A DNA stretch of 64,000 bases from Algivirga pacifica (GCF_039543525.1 NZ_BAABJX010000005.1:62001-126000), one strand, 5' to 3'; shown: positions 1 to 9,084, numbered from the stretch's first letter. Numbers and translations: made by a program. Notes: generated by a model not told the origin, from the letters alone.

Positions 1-78
1 TACAGAAAGCTCTCATGGGTTAGTAGTGTTTATGGGGTATCCTATTTGCCTTGGATGAAAGGTGTTATAAGGTTTTAG
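1..78 (+). CDS. possible C-terminal fragment of an upstream gene
   Basis: Frame 1 is open from the window edge to a TAG at 76-78 and reads 25 residues ending in WMKGVIRF. It would lie about 340 bp upstream of the carotenoid operon on the same strand. Frame 2 is also open for its first 18 codons, so an open frame this short proves little. No family can be recognised. Confidence 0.25.
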   Translation, partial: YRKLSWVSSVYGVSYLPWMKGVIRF

Positions 79-185
79 GTTAAAGTAATATTTAAAATCA
101 TTAACTTTTGGGAAGAAAAAAAGGAAAGGGGAGAGTTTTCTAAAACTTTTACGGTATAGAAAAGTTATTTGATGAAGGATGAAGC

Positions 186-383
186 AAGGGCGTCCCTTGT
201 GGTCGCCCCGACGATAGTAAGGAGAAGTAGGAAGTAAGGGCGCCCCTTGTGGTCGTCCCGACGATAGTAAGGAGAAGTAGGAAGTAAGGGCGCCCCTTGT
301 GGTCGTCCCGACGATAGTAAGGAGAAGTAGGAAGTAAGGGTGTCCCTTGTGGTCGCCCCGACGATAGTAGGGAAAAGTAGGAC
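186..383. repeat. four tandem copies of a 50-bp unit
   Basis: A 50-bp unit begins at about 186, 236, 286 and 336, and the last copy decays near 383. Each unit holds a palindrome of the type GGGCGNCC-CTTGT-GGTCGCCC followed by a purine-rich segment (AGTAAGGAGAAGTAGGAAGT). Units differ by single substitutions, partly compensatory within the palindrome. The same palindrome occurs singly at 45497-45517 and 59531-59551 and degenerately near 15674-15698. The array fills most of the gene-free stretch before the carotenoid operon. There are no variable spacers, so it is not a CRISPR array. Confidence 0.9.
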
Positions 384-417
384 ATGACTGATTTTTTAAG
401 ACTATTATAAAATAGAT

Positions 418-1899
418 ATGAAAGCAATTGTAATAGGAGCAGGAGTTGCAGGGCTTTCTTCGGCATGTCGATTGGCGGCCGATGGCTTTGAGGTAAAGGT
501 GCTCGAAAGAAATGCATTTGTAGGAGGAAAGTTATCGACTTTTTCATTGGGAGAGTATCGCTTTGACCGAGGCCCTTCCTTGTTTACACTTCCACATCTA
601 TTGGAAGAGACATTTTCTTATTGTGGAAAGCGCTTGGAGGACTACTTCTCTTATGTGACGGAGTCTACGGGATGCCATTACTTCTGGAAAGATGGTACAC
701 AGTTACAAGCGGCGACTAATCCTGAGGAGTTTGCAAAACAGGCTGAAGATTTATTTGGAGTTCCTGCAGAGCAGGTTGCTCAATACCTTCAAAAAAGTCA
801 ATGGAAATATGATTTGACTAAGAATGTTTTTGTCGAAAACTCCTTACACCGTTGGTCTACTTACAAGCAGAAAGGGGTGGCGAGTGCTGCTTTACAGTCT
901 TTTAAACTCAACCCGTTTACTTCCTTAAATAGTTTGAATCGTAGGAAGCTTAAGCACCCTAAGTTGGTTCAATTGTTTGATCGTTATGCGACATATAACG
1001 GGTCGGACCCTTATCAGACTTCCGGGGTGATGAGTATGATTCCTAGTTTGGAGTTTAATCAAGGTGTACACTTCCCCGTAAAGGGAATGCAATCCATCAG
1101 TGATGCGTTGTATCACCTGGCTTTAGACATGGGGGTGTCGTTTCATTTTTCAGAAGGAGCAGAGGAGATAGAGATCCAAGAAGGAAAAGCAAAAGGGGTA
1201 CGTAGTACCAAGGAAAGGTATCCGGCAGATGTCGTGGTTTCCAATGTTGATATATTCTATACTTATACAAGGTTGTTGAAACAACCGATCAAAAAGCGTT
1301 ATGACTTTAGGAGTTTCCCAAGTTCCTCAGCCATTGTTTTTTATTGGGGAATGGGTAAGGTTTTTCCAGAACTAGGTTTACATAATATATTTTTTAGTGA
1401 AGACTATAAACGGGAGTTTGAGCAAATTTTTGGAGATAAAACTTGGCCGGAAGACCCTACCATCTATGTTCATATTTCTTCCAAAGTGGTAAAGCAGGAT
1501 GCTCCAGAAGGAAAAGAGAATTGGTTTGTGATGGTGAACCTTCCTGCTCAGGAAGGAGAGGAAGTGTTGCTGCCAGAAAAGCAAAAGGCAATGAAGCAAC
1601 TTGTTCTCAAAAGGCTATCAGAAGCCCTGAACGTAGAGGTAGCTTCTTATATTGAAGAGGAGGAAATCATGAATCCTCAAAAAATCGAACAAAAGACAGG
1701 CTCTTTTATGGGGGCCTTGTATGGAGGAAATAGCAACTCCTGGCAGTCGGCTTTCTTAAGACATCCCAACCATACGTATATTAAGGGATTGTATTGTGCA
1801 GGAGGTACAGTACATCCAGGAGGAGGTATTCCTCTATGTTTAAACTCAGCAAAGATAACGGTAAACATGATTAAAGATGACATTACAATTGAAGCATAG
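418..1899 (+). CDS. crtD: carotenoid 3,4-desaturase / phytoene desaturase family
   Basis: This is an FAD-dependent carotenoid desaturase of the CrtI/CrtD family, 493 aa, the usual family length. The N-terminus has the dinucleotide-binding motif GAGVAGLSSACRLA, followed by VGGKL and FDRGPSLFTLPHL. The C-terminus has the family signature GGTVHPGGGIPLCLNSAK. The DRGPSLFTLP form resembles flavobacterial CrtD (1'-hydroxycarotenoid 3',4'-desaturase) more than flavobacterial phytoene desaturase, which usually reads DMGPSWYWMP. The downstream neighbours cruF, crtZ and crtYcd support CrtD. It heads an overlapping four-gene unit. Family assignment is firm; CrtD rather than CrtI is inference. No crtB or second crtI is in the window. 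Confidence 0.82.
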   Translation: MKAIVIGAGVAGLSSACRLAADGFEVKVLERNAFVGGKLSTFSLGEYRFDRGPSLFTLPHLLEETFSYCGKRLEDYFSYVTESTGCHYFWKDGTQLQAATNPEEFAKQAEDLFGVPAEQVAQYLQKSQWKYDLTKNVFVENSLHRWSTYKQKGVASAALQSFKLNPFTSLNSLNRRKLKHPKLVQLFDRYATYNGSDPYQTSGVMSMIPSLEFNQGVHFPVKGMQSISDALYHLALDMGVSFHFSEGAEEIEIQEGKAKGVRSTKERYPADVVVSNVDIFYTYTRLLKQPIKKRYDFRSFPSSSAIVFYWGMGKVFPELGLHNIFFSEDYKREFEQIFGDKTWPEDPTIYVHISSKVVKQDAPEGKENWFVMVNLPAQEGEEVLLPEKQKAMKQLVLKRLSEALNVEVASYIEEEEIMNPQKIEQKTGSFMGALYGGNSNSWQSAFLRHPNHTYIKGLYCAGGTVHPGGGIPLCLNSAKITVNMIKDDITIEA

Positions 1900-2494
1900 T
1901 GTTTGGCTGGTCTATTTTTTTCTGACGGTAGGAGTGATAGGGATGGCTACCCCTTGGAGTGCGATTTTCGTAAACTTGACACCCATGATGCTCTTGATGA
2001 TCTTGGTAGTGCTCTTGTATTTACAACAGGTACGGGAGGCTAAACGAATCGCATTGATAGGGTTGATATTTACAATTGGATATGCGGCAGAGATATTAGG
2101 CGTGAATACGGGAGTGCCTTTTGGTAATTATACTTATGGAAGTACTTTAGGGCCGAAGTGGTTGGAGACACCTCCAATGATTGGTGTCAACTGGGTAATC
2201 GTTAGTTTGATCAGCGTGAGCTTGGTTCCTTTCAAAAATGAATGGTTAAAATTATTCCTCTCCGCAGGTATATTGGTGTTGTTGGATATTCTTATAGAAC
2301 CCGTGGCTATTCATTTTGAATGGTGGACATGGGAAGAGGGTATTGTTCCCTTACAAAATTATGTCGGCTGGTATGTTGTGGGGTTAGTCGCTAATTTTAT
2401 AGGAATGGAGGTTGTTAAAGAACGACAGTATACCGCCATGTTGGGTGCAGGAATGTTCGTGTTTTTTGTCGCCCTGAATATATTAGTTAATTAA
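1877..2494 (+). CDS. cruF: CruF-like carotenoid 1',2'-hydratase (DUF422)
   Basis: A 205-aa polytopic membrane protein of the carotenoid biosynthesis (DUF422/CruF) family. The conserved core is visible as AEILGVNTGVPFGNYTYG followed by ETPPMIGVNW and LLDILIEPVA. CruF adds water across the psi-end of monocyclic or acyclic carotenes to give the 1'-hydroxy group. The ATG overlaps the 3' end of the desaturase gene by 23 bp, implying translational coupling. With CrtD it would build the 3',4'-didehydro-1'-hydroxy end group of saproxanthin or myxol. The gene symbol follows family and context and was not tested. Confidence 0.8.
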   Translation: MTLQLKHSVWLVYFFLTVGVIGMATPWSAIFVNLTPMMLLMILVVLLYLQQVREAKRIALIGLIFTIGYAAEILGVNTGVPFGNYTYGSTLGPKWLETPPMIGVNWVIVSLISVSLVPFKNEWLKLFLSAGILVLLDILIEPVAIHFEWWTWEEGIVPLQNYVGWYVVGLVANFIGMEVVKERQYTAMLGAGMFVFFVALNILVN

Positions 2495-2508
2495 GAATTA
2501 TACATTCT

Positions 2509-2973
2509 ATGGAAATGCTAACAAACATACTGGTATTGATCGGAGTATTCTGGTTGATGGAATTTGTCGCTTGGTTTGCACACAAGTACGTCATGCATGG
2601 TTTTTTGTGGAAGTTGCATGAAGACCATCACTCACCTTATCATGGGATATTTCAGAAGAATGACTCCTTCTTTTTGATTTTTGCAATTCCAAGTTGGTTG
2701 TTGATCATGTTTGGAATGATGCATGGGTATGATTACAAGATGTGGGCTGGATTTGGTATTGCCTTGTATGGATTGGTTTACTTTTTTATTCATGAACTGT
2801 TTATACATCAGCGCCTGAAAGTGTTGACACATACGGACAATGCTTACCTAAAAGCGATTCGAAAGGCCCATAAGGTGCATCATAAGCATCAGGGAAAAGA
2901 AGATGGGGAATGTTTTGGGATGTTGGTAGTCCCTTTGAAGTTTTATAGGGAACAAAGAAAGAAAAAAGCATGA
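2509..2973 (+). CDS. crtZ: beta-carotene 3-hydroxylase CrtZ
   Basis: A 154-aa membrane non-heme di-iron hydroxylase of the fatty acid hydroxylase superfamily. Histidine clusters typical of CrtZ are present: HKYVMH, HEDHH and, near the C-terminus, HKVHHKH. It hydroxylates C-3 of a beta-ionone ring. The length matches bacterial CrtZ. It starts 14 bp after cruF, and its stop overlaps the next gene's ATG by 4 bp, so it belongs to the same operon. The expected substrate is the ring made by the downstream cyclase. Confidence 0.9.
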   Translation: MEMLTNILVLIGVFWLMEFVAWFAHKYVMHGFLWKLHEDHHSPYHGIFQKNDSFFLIFAIPSWLLIMFGMMHGYDYKMWAGFGIALYGLVYFFIHELFIHQRLKVLTHTDNAYLKAIRKAHKVHHKHQGKEDGECFGMLVVPLKFYREQRKKKA

Positions 2974-3674
2974 GTCTATATCTTTGGATTGATTTACTCG
3001 TCATTATATTTCCACTGCTGTTGAGCTTTGATAAGAAGGTGCATTTCTATACGTACTGGAAGGCCCTTTGGCCTGCAATTACTGTGGTGGGTACTTTTTT
3101 TATTCTGTGGGATATATTATTCACGGCTTATGGAGTGTGGGGATTTAATCCGAGGTACTTGCAAGGTATTGCCTTCTTTGGGTTGCCGATCGAAGAGATA
3201 TTATTCTTTGTAACGGTTCCTTATGCCTGTATTTTTACCCATTACGTTTTGACGACCTATTTTCCTTATCAACTATCAGAACAGTTGACAGAAAAGATAA
3301 CGTTGGGTTTACAGTTGGTGTTAGGAGGTTTATTGGTGATTTATTGGGATAACTGGTATACAGCATCTGCCTTTGCATTTACCTTACTGTTGATTATGGG
3401 TATTGAACGTTCTGCACATAAAACGATACTACGTCAATTTTACTGGACGTATTTGGTGATGTTATTGCCGTTTTTATTGGTGAATGGAGTATTGACTGGA
3501 ACAGGTATAGAGGAAGAAGTTGTATGGTATAATGAAGCGCACTTTATGGGCTTCCGTATCTTAACTATTCCTTTGGAGGATAGTATTTATGGAATGGGAT
3601 TGATTCTAGGTGGAGTCTTTATGACGGAGTATTTAAGGAAGAAGAAACGTAACCCGAGGCTGGAGCCTCGTTAA
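2970..3674 (+). CDS. crtY: lycopene cyclase, CrtYcd type
   Basis: A 234-aa polytopic membrane protein made of two tandem lycopene cyclase domains, the fused equivalent of actinobacterial CrtYc + CrtYd. The paired acidic motifs are LPIEEILFF in the first half and TIPLEDSIYG in the second. It forms beta-ionone rings from lycopene-type ends. Translation is coupled to crtZ by a 4-bp overlap (ATGA). The last codons (RNPRLEPR) lie in a hairpin, CGAGGCT-GG-AGCCTCG at 3655-3670, which opens a nested palindromic element. Confidence 0.88.
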   Translation: MSLYLWIDLLVIIFPLLLSFDKKVHFYTYWKALWPAITVVGTFFILWDILFTAYGVWGFNPRYLQGIAFFGLPIEEILFFVTVPYACIFTHYVLTTYFPYQLSEQLTEKITLGLQLVLGGLLVIYWDNWYTASAFAFTLLLIMGIERSAHKTILRQFYWTYLVMLLPFLLVNGVLTGTGIEEEVVWYNEAHFMGFRILTIPLEDSIYGMGLILGGVFMTEYLRKKKRNPRLEPR

Positions 3675-3841
3675 AAGCGCTTTTAGGTCGTAAGCAGGAG
3701 CTTACGACCAGTATGTTGACCATAAGCTAAATACTGGGCATAAGCTCTAACTTAAACACTAAACACTAAACACTAAACACAAAACACTGGTCGTAAGCTC
3801 CAGCTTACGACCCACAAGCGATTTGGAGGCTCCAGCCTCCA
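3655..3841. repeat. nested palindromic intergenic element
   Basis: This region is built from self-complementary blocks in mirrored order. CGAGGCT-GG-AGCCTCG lies at 3655-3670, AAAAGCGCTTTT at 3673-3684 and GGTCGTAAGC-AGGA-GCTTACGACC at 3686-3709. A central array of about five AAACACT heptamers follows (3754-3788). Then come GGTCGTAAGCT-CC-AGCTTACGACC (3789-3812) and TGGAGGCT-CC-AGCCTCCA (3824-3841). The first block overlaps the end of crtY. It could act as a terminator or mRNA 3' stabiliser, although no long T-run follows. Confidence 0.85.
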
Positions 3842-3896
3842 GTATTGTGAATCCTATCCAAATACCGTATTTTAAGGAGAACCCAACCCTTAAAAT

Positions 3897-5261
3897 ATGC
3901 GTCCCCAATTACTAAACAGTTTCCAAAAGCAATGGAAGAGCATTAAAAACTCTATCTCGTTTTATGCCTCTTTGGTTGCTTTTCTTTTTTTCTTGTTTGC
4001 ACTCCTTATTCGGTCGTTGGAGTATACGGAGTGGGCCATTTATTATAAGGAGAAGTGGTCTATTATAAATACGGAAGAAAATGCCCGTTTGATCTTAGGA
4101 ACCTTAGTGGGAGGGATAATTTCATTGATGGTATTCAGTTTCTCTATGGTGATGGTGGTGATTAATAATGCTAGTCAGAGTCTTTCGCCAAGAGTAGTAC
4201 CTGGAATTATTGCTCATAAACCTCACCAATTGGTATTAGGAACCTATATCGGTACGATTCTTTTTTGCTTGATCATGGTGACGGCTGTAGGAGAGGCAGT
4301 ACCCAAGGGAAGGAGTACTGCTGACTTGGGTGTTATGCTTTCTTTGGTGTTGGGAATAAGCTGCTTTGGTTTGTTTGTATATTTTATTCATTCTATTTCT
4401 CAATCTATTCAGGTGGATGCTATTACCAATAGGGTATATGAAAGGGCATTGGGGAAAATACAGCAAGCGATAGAACAGAATAAAGAACTTCCAGAAAAAG
4501 TATTTGACAAAGAGAAGAATGGAGAAGATTGGAAGGAGGTTTATACAGATACGGTTGGTTACCTTAAAAATATACATTTATCCCCTTTACTTTCCTGGCT
4601 ACAGGAACGGGAGTTAAAGTTAGAAGTGGTCAGTAGGATGGGAGATTTTACAGTAAAGGGATTCCCATATTTGCGAGTAAATCAAAAATTGGAAAAGGAG
4701 GAAGTGAATGAGCTGCAAACCTTTTTTGAGTTTTATCAGCAAGAGTATGAACATGATCATTACCGCTTTGATTTTAAGCAAATAACTGAGATCGCTTTGA
4801 AGGCCTTGAGTCCTGGGATCAATGACCCTAGAACAGCGGTTAGAGCCGTAGATTTATTGACCATCCTTTTTGCAGAACATTTTGAAATCAAAGATTGTAC
4901 TGTATACCTCAATGAGGAAGAGAAACCTTTGATTTTCGTTAGAGAGCCTACTTTTGAAGAGCTTTTATATGAGTGTGTAACCCCCATACGTCAATATGGG
5001 AAAGAAGATCACTTGGTCACAGGAACGGTATTGGACATGCTCAAGAATCTTATCATCGTAGCAGTAGATCAAGGACATGAGTCAAACCTTTCAGTACTGA
5101 GTAAGTTTGTTTCCAGTGTTTCTGAAGAAGTTGATCGTTCCATTCATAATAGCCTGGATCGTAAGAAACTTAACCGGATGCTGGAAACTATAGAGCGATT
5201 GCTGAATGAAAGAGAAGGAATTGATCCGGAAGATTATATTAAGCTATGTATTGATGAATAA
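3897..5261 (+). CDS. DUF2254 family membrane protein
   Basis: A 454-aa protein with four predicted N-terminal membrane segments (about residues 18-40, 70-92, 118-138 and 150-170) and a long soluble C-terminal half. The segment SFSMVMVVINNASQSLSPRV is characteristic of DUF2254. The C-terminal part contains ALSPGINDPRTAVRA, which is also conserved in the family. The function is unknown. An AAGGAGA about 17 bp upstream of the ATG is too far away to be a clear ribosome site. It ends 18 bp before the convergent kinase gene, with the 12-bp palindrome AGAACATGTTCT at 5261-5272 between them. Confidence 0.85.
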   Translation: MRPQLLNSFQKQWKSIKNSISFYASLVAFLFFLFALLIRSLEYTEWAIYYKEKWSIINTEENARLILGTLVGGIISLMVFSFSMVMVVINNASQSLSPRVVPGIIAHKPHQLVLGTYIGTILFCLIMVTAVGEAVPKGRSTADLGVMLSLVLGISCFGLFVYFIHSISQSIQVDAITNRVYERALGKIQQAIEQNKELPEKVFDKEKNGEDWKEVYTDTVGYLKNIHLSPLLSWLQERELKLEVVSRMGDFTVKGFPYLRVNQKLEKEEVNELQTFFEFYQQEYEHDHYRFDFKQITEIALKALSPGINDPRTAVRAVDLLTILFAEHFEIKDCTVYLNEEEKPLIFVREPTFEELLYECVTPIRQYGKEDHLVTGTVLDMLKNLIIVAVDQGHESNLSVLSKFVSSVSEEVDRSIHNSLDRKKLNRMLETIERLLNEREGIDPEDYIKLCIDE

Positions 5262-5272
5262 GAACATGTTCT
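5261..5272. repeat. 12-bp palindrome at a convergent junction
   Basis: AGAACATGTTCT is a perfect palindrome that starts at the last base of the DUF2254 stop codon. It is the smallest of the inverted repeats found at every convergent junction in this window. There is no T-run, so a terminator role is not shown. Confidence 0.6.
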
Positions 5273-5279
5273 AAGTGTT

Positions 5280-7289
5280 TCATTTGGGTAGATGCACTGT
5301 AAATGTAGTGCCTTTTCCTTCTTCGCTGTCTACGGTAAACCACCCTTGATGCAGATCTAGAAATTGTTTGGAAATGTACAGTCCTAAGCCACTTCCAGTG
5401 ATATTCACGGCATTGGACGCACGATAAAAGGATTTGAATATATTGAGCTGTTCCTCTTTTGGAATACCTATTCCGAAATCCTGTACTTTGATCTGTATAC
5501 TGCGAGTTCCTTCAGTCAGTGTAACCACTGCAGGTTTTTGATTAGACGTATACTTAATAGTATTATTTAGAAGGTTCATAAAAATATGGTGAATCAATTC
5601 CGGATCAATCATCATATCCGTAATCCCTTCTGAAGGGTAATGGAATTGAATTTGCTCAAATCGTTGATTCTCCAATAAATGTTCTAGAAGTTCTATCAGA
5701 TTACAAGAGACCGGGTGAAAGGGAAGCTTATCTGATTTGGTTTGTGCATAGGCAAGAATTTCAGATTGTAGTTTATTTAGGCGGTCAATTCCCTCCATAC
5801 TTCGCTCACAATAGATCAATAGCTTATCATTTTCAGGCATTTCCTGCTGCTTGAGATAGAGCTTAATGAGTTGAATATGTGATTTGACAATAGACAATGG
5901 AGTAGCAAATTCATGAGAGACAATCTGTATCAGGTTATCTTTGAGTTCGTTGATTTTTTTTGTTTTGCTGAGTGCTTCTTCAATACTTTTTTCTGCCTTG
6001 GCTTTTTGATCTCTGTTGATAATACAGGCATAGGTGTGTAACACGGCAGGGGACCCGAGGTAAACACTTTTATACCATACTTCACTATTGAAGACTTGCC
6101 CTTGAAGTGTTTTATGTTTCCAGTGAAAATGGTGTTCCCCTTTCTGAATAGACTCTTGGGTGTGTTCCTTAATTAAGGAAAGGATTTCGTTCTCATTTTT
6201 GCTAGGAATATAGGAGAAGTCAATCACTTTTTTATTCAGGATATCTTGTTTTTCCTTTCCTCCAAATAATTGAATAGTAGCCTTATTACAATCGATTATG
6301 CTTCCTTCCTTGGCCAGAATCATTGCGAGTGGAGAGAGTTCAAAGAGGGCTTGCAGTTTCTGTTGCTCTGTGGTGAGCATTAATTGTTGTTGAGTGCGCT
6401 CGGCTAATTCCAGTTGTTTCTCTTTAGTAATATTTCGGATAATAAATAAGGTACTATTGTCTTGTAGTCCCACGACCCTACACTCATAATGTTCAAGAGT
6501 ATTGGACATGGCAAGGTCATATTCGACGGTGGTACTCTTTTTTGTAGAATGTACCTTTTGCTTTGCCTCAGCACATTTTTCGGCTACATGTTTAGGGACT
6601 GTTTCTGTAAACATTCTTCCCATGAAGGCTTCTGGAGGAACGTAAGTTTTTTGTCCTTTGGGAGCATGATAATGAATAATTTTATCCTGACGATCTGTAA
6701 TAAATAATAGGTCGGGTATTTCCTTTATAATCTCGGCATTGATTTTTTCCGTGAAGGATAAGGATGCTTTTGTTTTCTGTAGGGTAGTAATATCGTTGAT
6801 GACGAGTATACTTTGTGTTTGTCGTTTATGAATAAAGTAGTTTTTGGCATAAGGGTAAAACCGTAGTTGTAGCCATTTCTGAACTCCTTTTGGAGTAGTA
6901 TAAAGTATTTCTTTAATGATAGGGGTAGAGGATTGTGTGACCTCAGCAAAGTCTTGTATTTGTTTTGCAGGTAAGTGAAGTAGGTACTCAGAAAGGTGTG
7001 CTTGCTCAGAATTGGGGAGTTCCAACAGTTCAAAAAACATATTGTTGTGCCATCGGATCTGTCCTTTTTTATTCAGCACAAGCATACAGGTTTGTGTATG
7101 CTCCAGTGCTAAGTCCATTTGTTCCAGGTGATTGATTTTGAGATAAATGTAATTTCTCAAAAAAATGAACAAACTAATTACGATAAAAAAGCCCGCTCCG
7201 AATAATGCGGATATGACCAGTATATGAGGGGTGTTGTAGTCTTGTATACTTAAATTTAGTAATGGTATGTTAGGTAGAAATAGTATCAT
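5280..7289 (-). CDS. PAS-domain sensor histidine kinase
   Basis: A 669-aa membrane-anchored kinase. One membrane segment lies near residues 24-46. About three PAS-like modules follow (roughly 55-165, 180-290 and 305-430). A HisKA domain carries QIVSHEFATPLSIV, placing the phospho-acceptor at His459. The HATPase domain shows N-box NLLNNTIKYT, G1 DFGIGIP and G2 GSGLGLYISK. There is no receiver domain and no response-regulator gene next door, so it is an orphan kinase. It is convergent with the DUF2254 gene. The ligand of the PAS modules cannot be told from sequence. Confidence 0.92.
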   Translation of the reverse strand: MILFLPNIPLLNLSIQDYNTPHILVISALFGAGFFIVISLFIFLRNYIYLKINHLEQMDLALEHTQTCMLVLNKKGQIRWHNNMFFELLELPNSEQAHLSEYLLHLPAKQIQDFAEVTQSSTPIIKEILYTTPKGVQKWLQLRFYPYAKNYFIHKRQTQSILVINDITTLQKTKASLSFTEKINAEIIKEIPDLLFITDRQDKIIHYHAPKGQKTYVPPEAFMGRMFTETVPKHVAEKCAEAKQKVHSTKKSTTVEYDLAMSNTLEHYECRVVGLQDNSTLFIIRNITKEKQLELAERTQQQLMLTTEQQKLQALFELSPLAMILAKEGSIIDCNKATIQLFGGKEKQDILNKKVIDFSYIPSKNENEILSLIKEHTQESIQKGEHHFHWKHKTLQGQVFNSEVWYKSVYLGSPAVLHTYACIINRDQKAKAEKSIEEALSKTKKINELKDNLIQIVSHEFATPLSIVKSHIQLIKLYLKQQEMPENDKLLIYCERSMEGIDRLNKLQSEILAYAQTKSDKLPFHPVSCNLIELLEHLLENQRFEQIQFHYPSEGITDMMIDPELIHHIFMNLLNNTIKYTSNQKPAVVTLTEGTRSIQIKVQDFGIGIPKEEQLNIFKSFYRASNAVNITGSGLGLYISKQFLDLHQGWFTVDSEEGKGTTFTVHLPK

Positions 7290-7416
7290 ACGCTTAAGGA
7301 TAGAAAAAGATACTGGATGGAAGAGATCTTATTTTAGCCCTTAAATATAAATACTGTTAGTTGGAAGAGAAAAGTGATGTAGGGTATGAAGAAGTTTTGT
7401 TAATAAAGTTAAATTC

Positions 7417-7537
7417 CGCTTATCGCTTATCGCTTATCGCTTATCGCTTATCGCTTATCGCTTATCGCTTATGCTTGGGTACTATCAATTAAATAGTAGT
7501 TAAACGATAAGCGATAAACAATAAGCAATAACCGCTA
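7417..7537. repeat. CGCTTAT heptamer array with inverted arm
   Basis: Eight head-to-tail copies of CGCTTAT run from 7417 to 7472. After about 30 bp a degenerate reverse-complement stretch follows (ACGATAAGCGATAAACAATA and onward, to 7537). The two arms can fold back on each other. The region lies between the DUF389 gene's stop and the histidine kinase's start. The same GCGATAA unit reappears at 54903-54936. Confidence 0.85.
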
Positions 7538-7545
7538 AAAAACGA

Positions 7546-8991
7546 TTAGTTGTATTCTATAACTTTAATGCCAGGATTATTCAACCTAACTTGCAGCCAG
7601 GATTCCATCTTACCAGCATAAGCTTTTCGTTGCGTATAACGCATTCCCTTTTTTAGCTTGATCAATACATTGGTCAGGGTATCCATTTGTATGGAGTCCT
7701 GTAGCTGAAGGTGAGTGCCTTCTGAAATACTGAATCGCTCTACCTCAGGGTACTGAAACTGAATTTCTTTTACCAATTGCTGTAAAGGAAGTGTGTCTGA
7801 TTCGGTTTGAGCGTACTGTAGAATGCGCTCTTCCAAAAGTTTAATTTTAAGATCTTTTCCCTGAATCACTTCCTCATTTTTCTTATAGATATCTTCTAGA
7901 ATTCTGATCTGTAGCTGACTATTGTATTGGTCAAATTTCTTCTCAATATCTACGGTATTACCATCTTCCTGATGCACGCGTACCACTGTTTTCTTGGTTA
8001 ATGGAAACCAGCGATCTTCATTGTTGGCAATCTTGTATTGTGATAAACGATCATTCAGCAATAGTACTTGATCATCATTGATCCTTTTACCCATATAGTA
8101 AAGGTCAATCACAGATAAGGTGTCTGAGAAGTTTACTTTATGAGTAAGTAATTCACTTCCATCCAAAGAAGTGCTCTCTTTGATAAATGCATCCACCGCA
8201 ATGCGGAAACGTGTTTCTTGGATTACATTACTGAAGATGATACCACTAGGAACAACGGTAATCAATAGAAATGAGATCAAGAACAGTTTATAACGTTGAT
8301 ATTTTTTGTGATCAATAAACTGCTTAACCGGGAAGTCTAGATAGCGTACTACAATAAAGGTAGACAAGCTAATGAACACCGAGTTGATGAAAAACAAATA
8401 GAAGGCTCCAAAGAAGTAAATCCACTTACCCGTTGCTAAACCAAATCCCGCCGTACATAATGGAGGCATTAAGGCAGTAGCAATAGCTACCCCAGGAATT
8501 ACGTTGGTTTTCTCTTTTCGTGAACCGGCAATAATGCCAGAGAATCCACCAAACATAGCCACCAATACATCCAATATAGTAGGCTTGGTACGAGCTAAAA
8601 TCTCTGACTGCTCTATCGCCAGGGGCGTAATCAGGAAGTATAGGGTAGAGGTTAATAAACTAATCCCTACGGCTATTCCCAAGTTTTTTAAAGCTCTCAG
8701 GAGCATATCCATATCGTGTGTCCCCACTGCAGTACCGATTCCAAGAATAGGGCCCATCAATGGAGAAATAAGCATGGCTCCAATAATGACCGCCGGAGAA
8801 TTGGCATTCAATCCAATAGAAGCGATAAAGATGGAGAAAATAAGAATCCATGCAGTAGGCCCACGGAAAGAAATGTCTTTGGTAATTCCTTCCAGCGTCT
8901 GTTGAGGGTCACTTCCCTCTTTGATACTCAAGATATCATGTGCCACTCTTTTGACCGATATAAAGAAGTATCGAACGTTTTTGTTTTGCAT
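7546..8991 (-). CDS. DUF389 family membrane protein
   Basis: A 481-aa protein of the DUF389 (TIGR00341-like) family. The membrane core spans about residues 45-260 and contains GLNANSPAVIIGAMLISPLMGP and, further on, GVAIATALMPPLCTAGFGLA. The C-terminal 220 residues form a soluble, coil-rich extension predicted from heptad-like charged sequence. The function of the family is unknown. The next gene in the same direction, the porin at 9164-10513, is separated from it by a strong terminator, so this gene probably has its own promoter. Confidence 0.88.
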   Translation of the reverse strand: MQNKNVRYFFISVKRVAHDILSIKEGSDPQQTLEGITKDISFRGPTAWILIFSIFIASIGLNANSPAVIIGAMLISPLMGPILGIGTAVGTHDMDMLLRALKNLGIAVGISLLTSTLYFLITPLAIEQSEILARTKPTILDVLVAMFGGFSGIIAGSRKEKTNVIPGVAIATALMPPLCTAGFGLATGKWIYFFGAFYLFFINSVFISLSTFIVVRYLDFPVKQFIDHKKYQRYKLFLISFLLITVVPSGIIFSNVIQETRFRIAVDAFIKESTSLDGSELLTHKVNFSDTLSVIDLYYMGKRINDDQVLLLNDRLSQYKIANNEDRWFPLTKKTVVRVHQEDGNTVDIEKKFDQYNSQLQIRILEDIYKKNEEVIQGKDLKIKLLEERILQYAQTESDTLPLQQLVKEIQFQYPEVERFSISEGTHLQLQDSIQMDTLTNVLIKLKKGMRYTQRKAYAGKMESWLQVRLNNPGIKVIEYN

Positions 8992-9084
8992 GCTTAGCGT
9001 TTAACTTATAGTATAAAAGTGGGGAATATTAGTACATATTTATTAGGCATACAATAGGTATTATTAAAATTTAAAGGAATGATA

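Noticed and set aside
186..383. CRISPR array
   Set aside because: Copies are contiguous 50-bp units without unique spacers, and no cas gene is present.
149..547. 132-codon minus-strand frame
   Set aside because: It is the translation of the 50-bp tandem repeat and gives a repeated peptide; it also overlaps the start of the desaturase gene.
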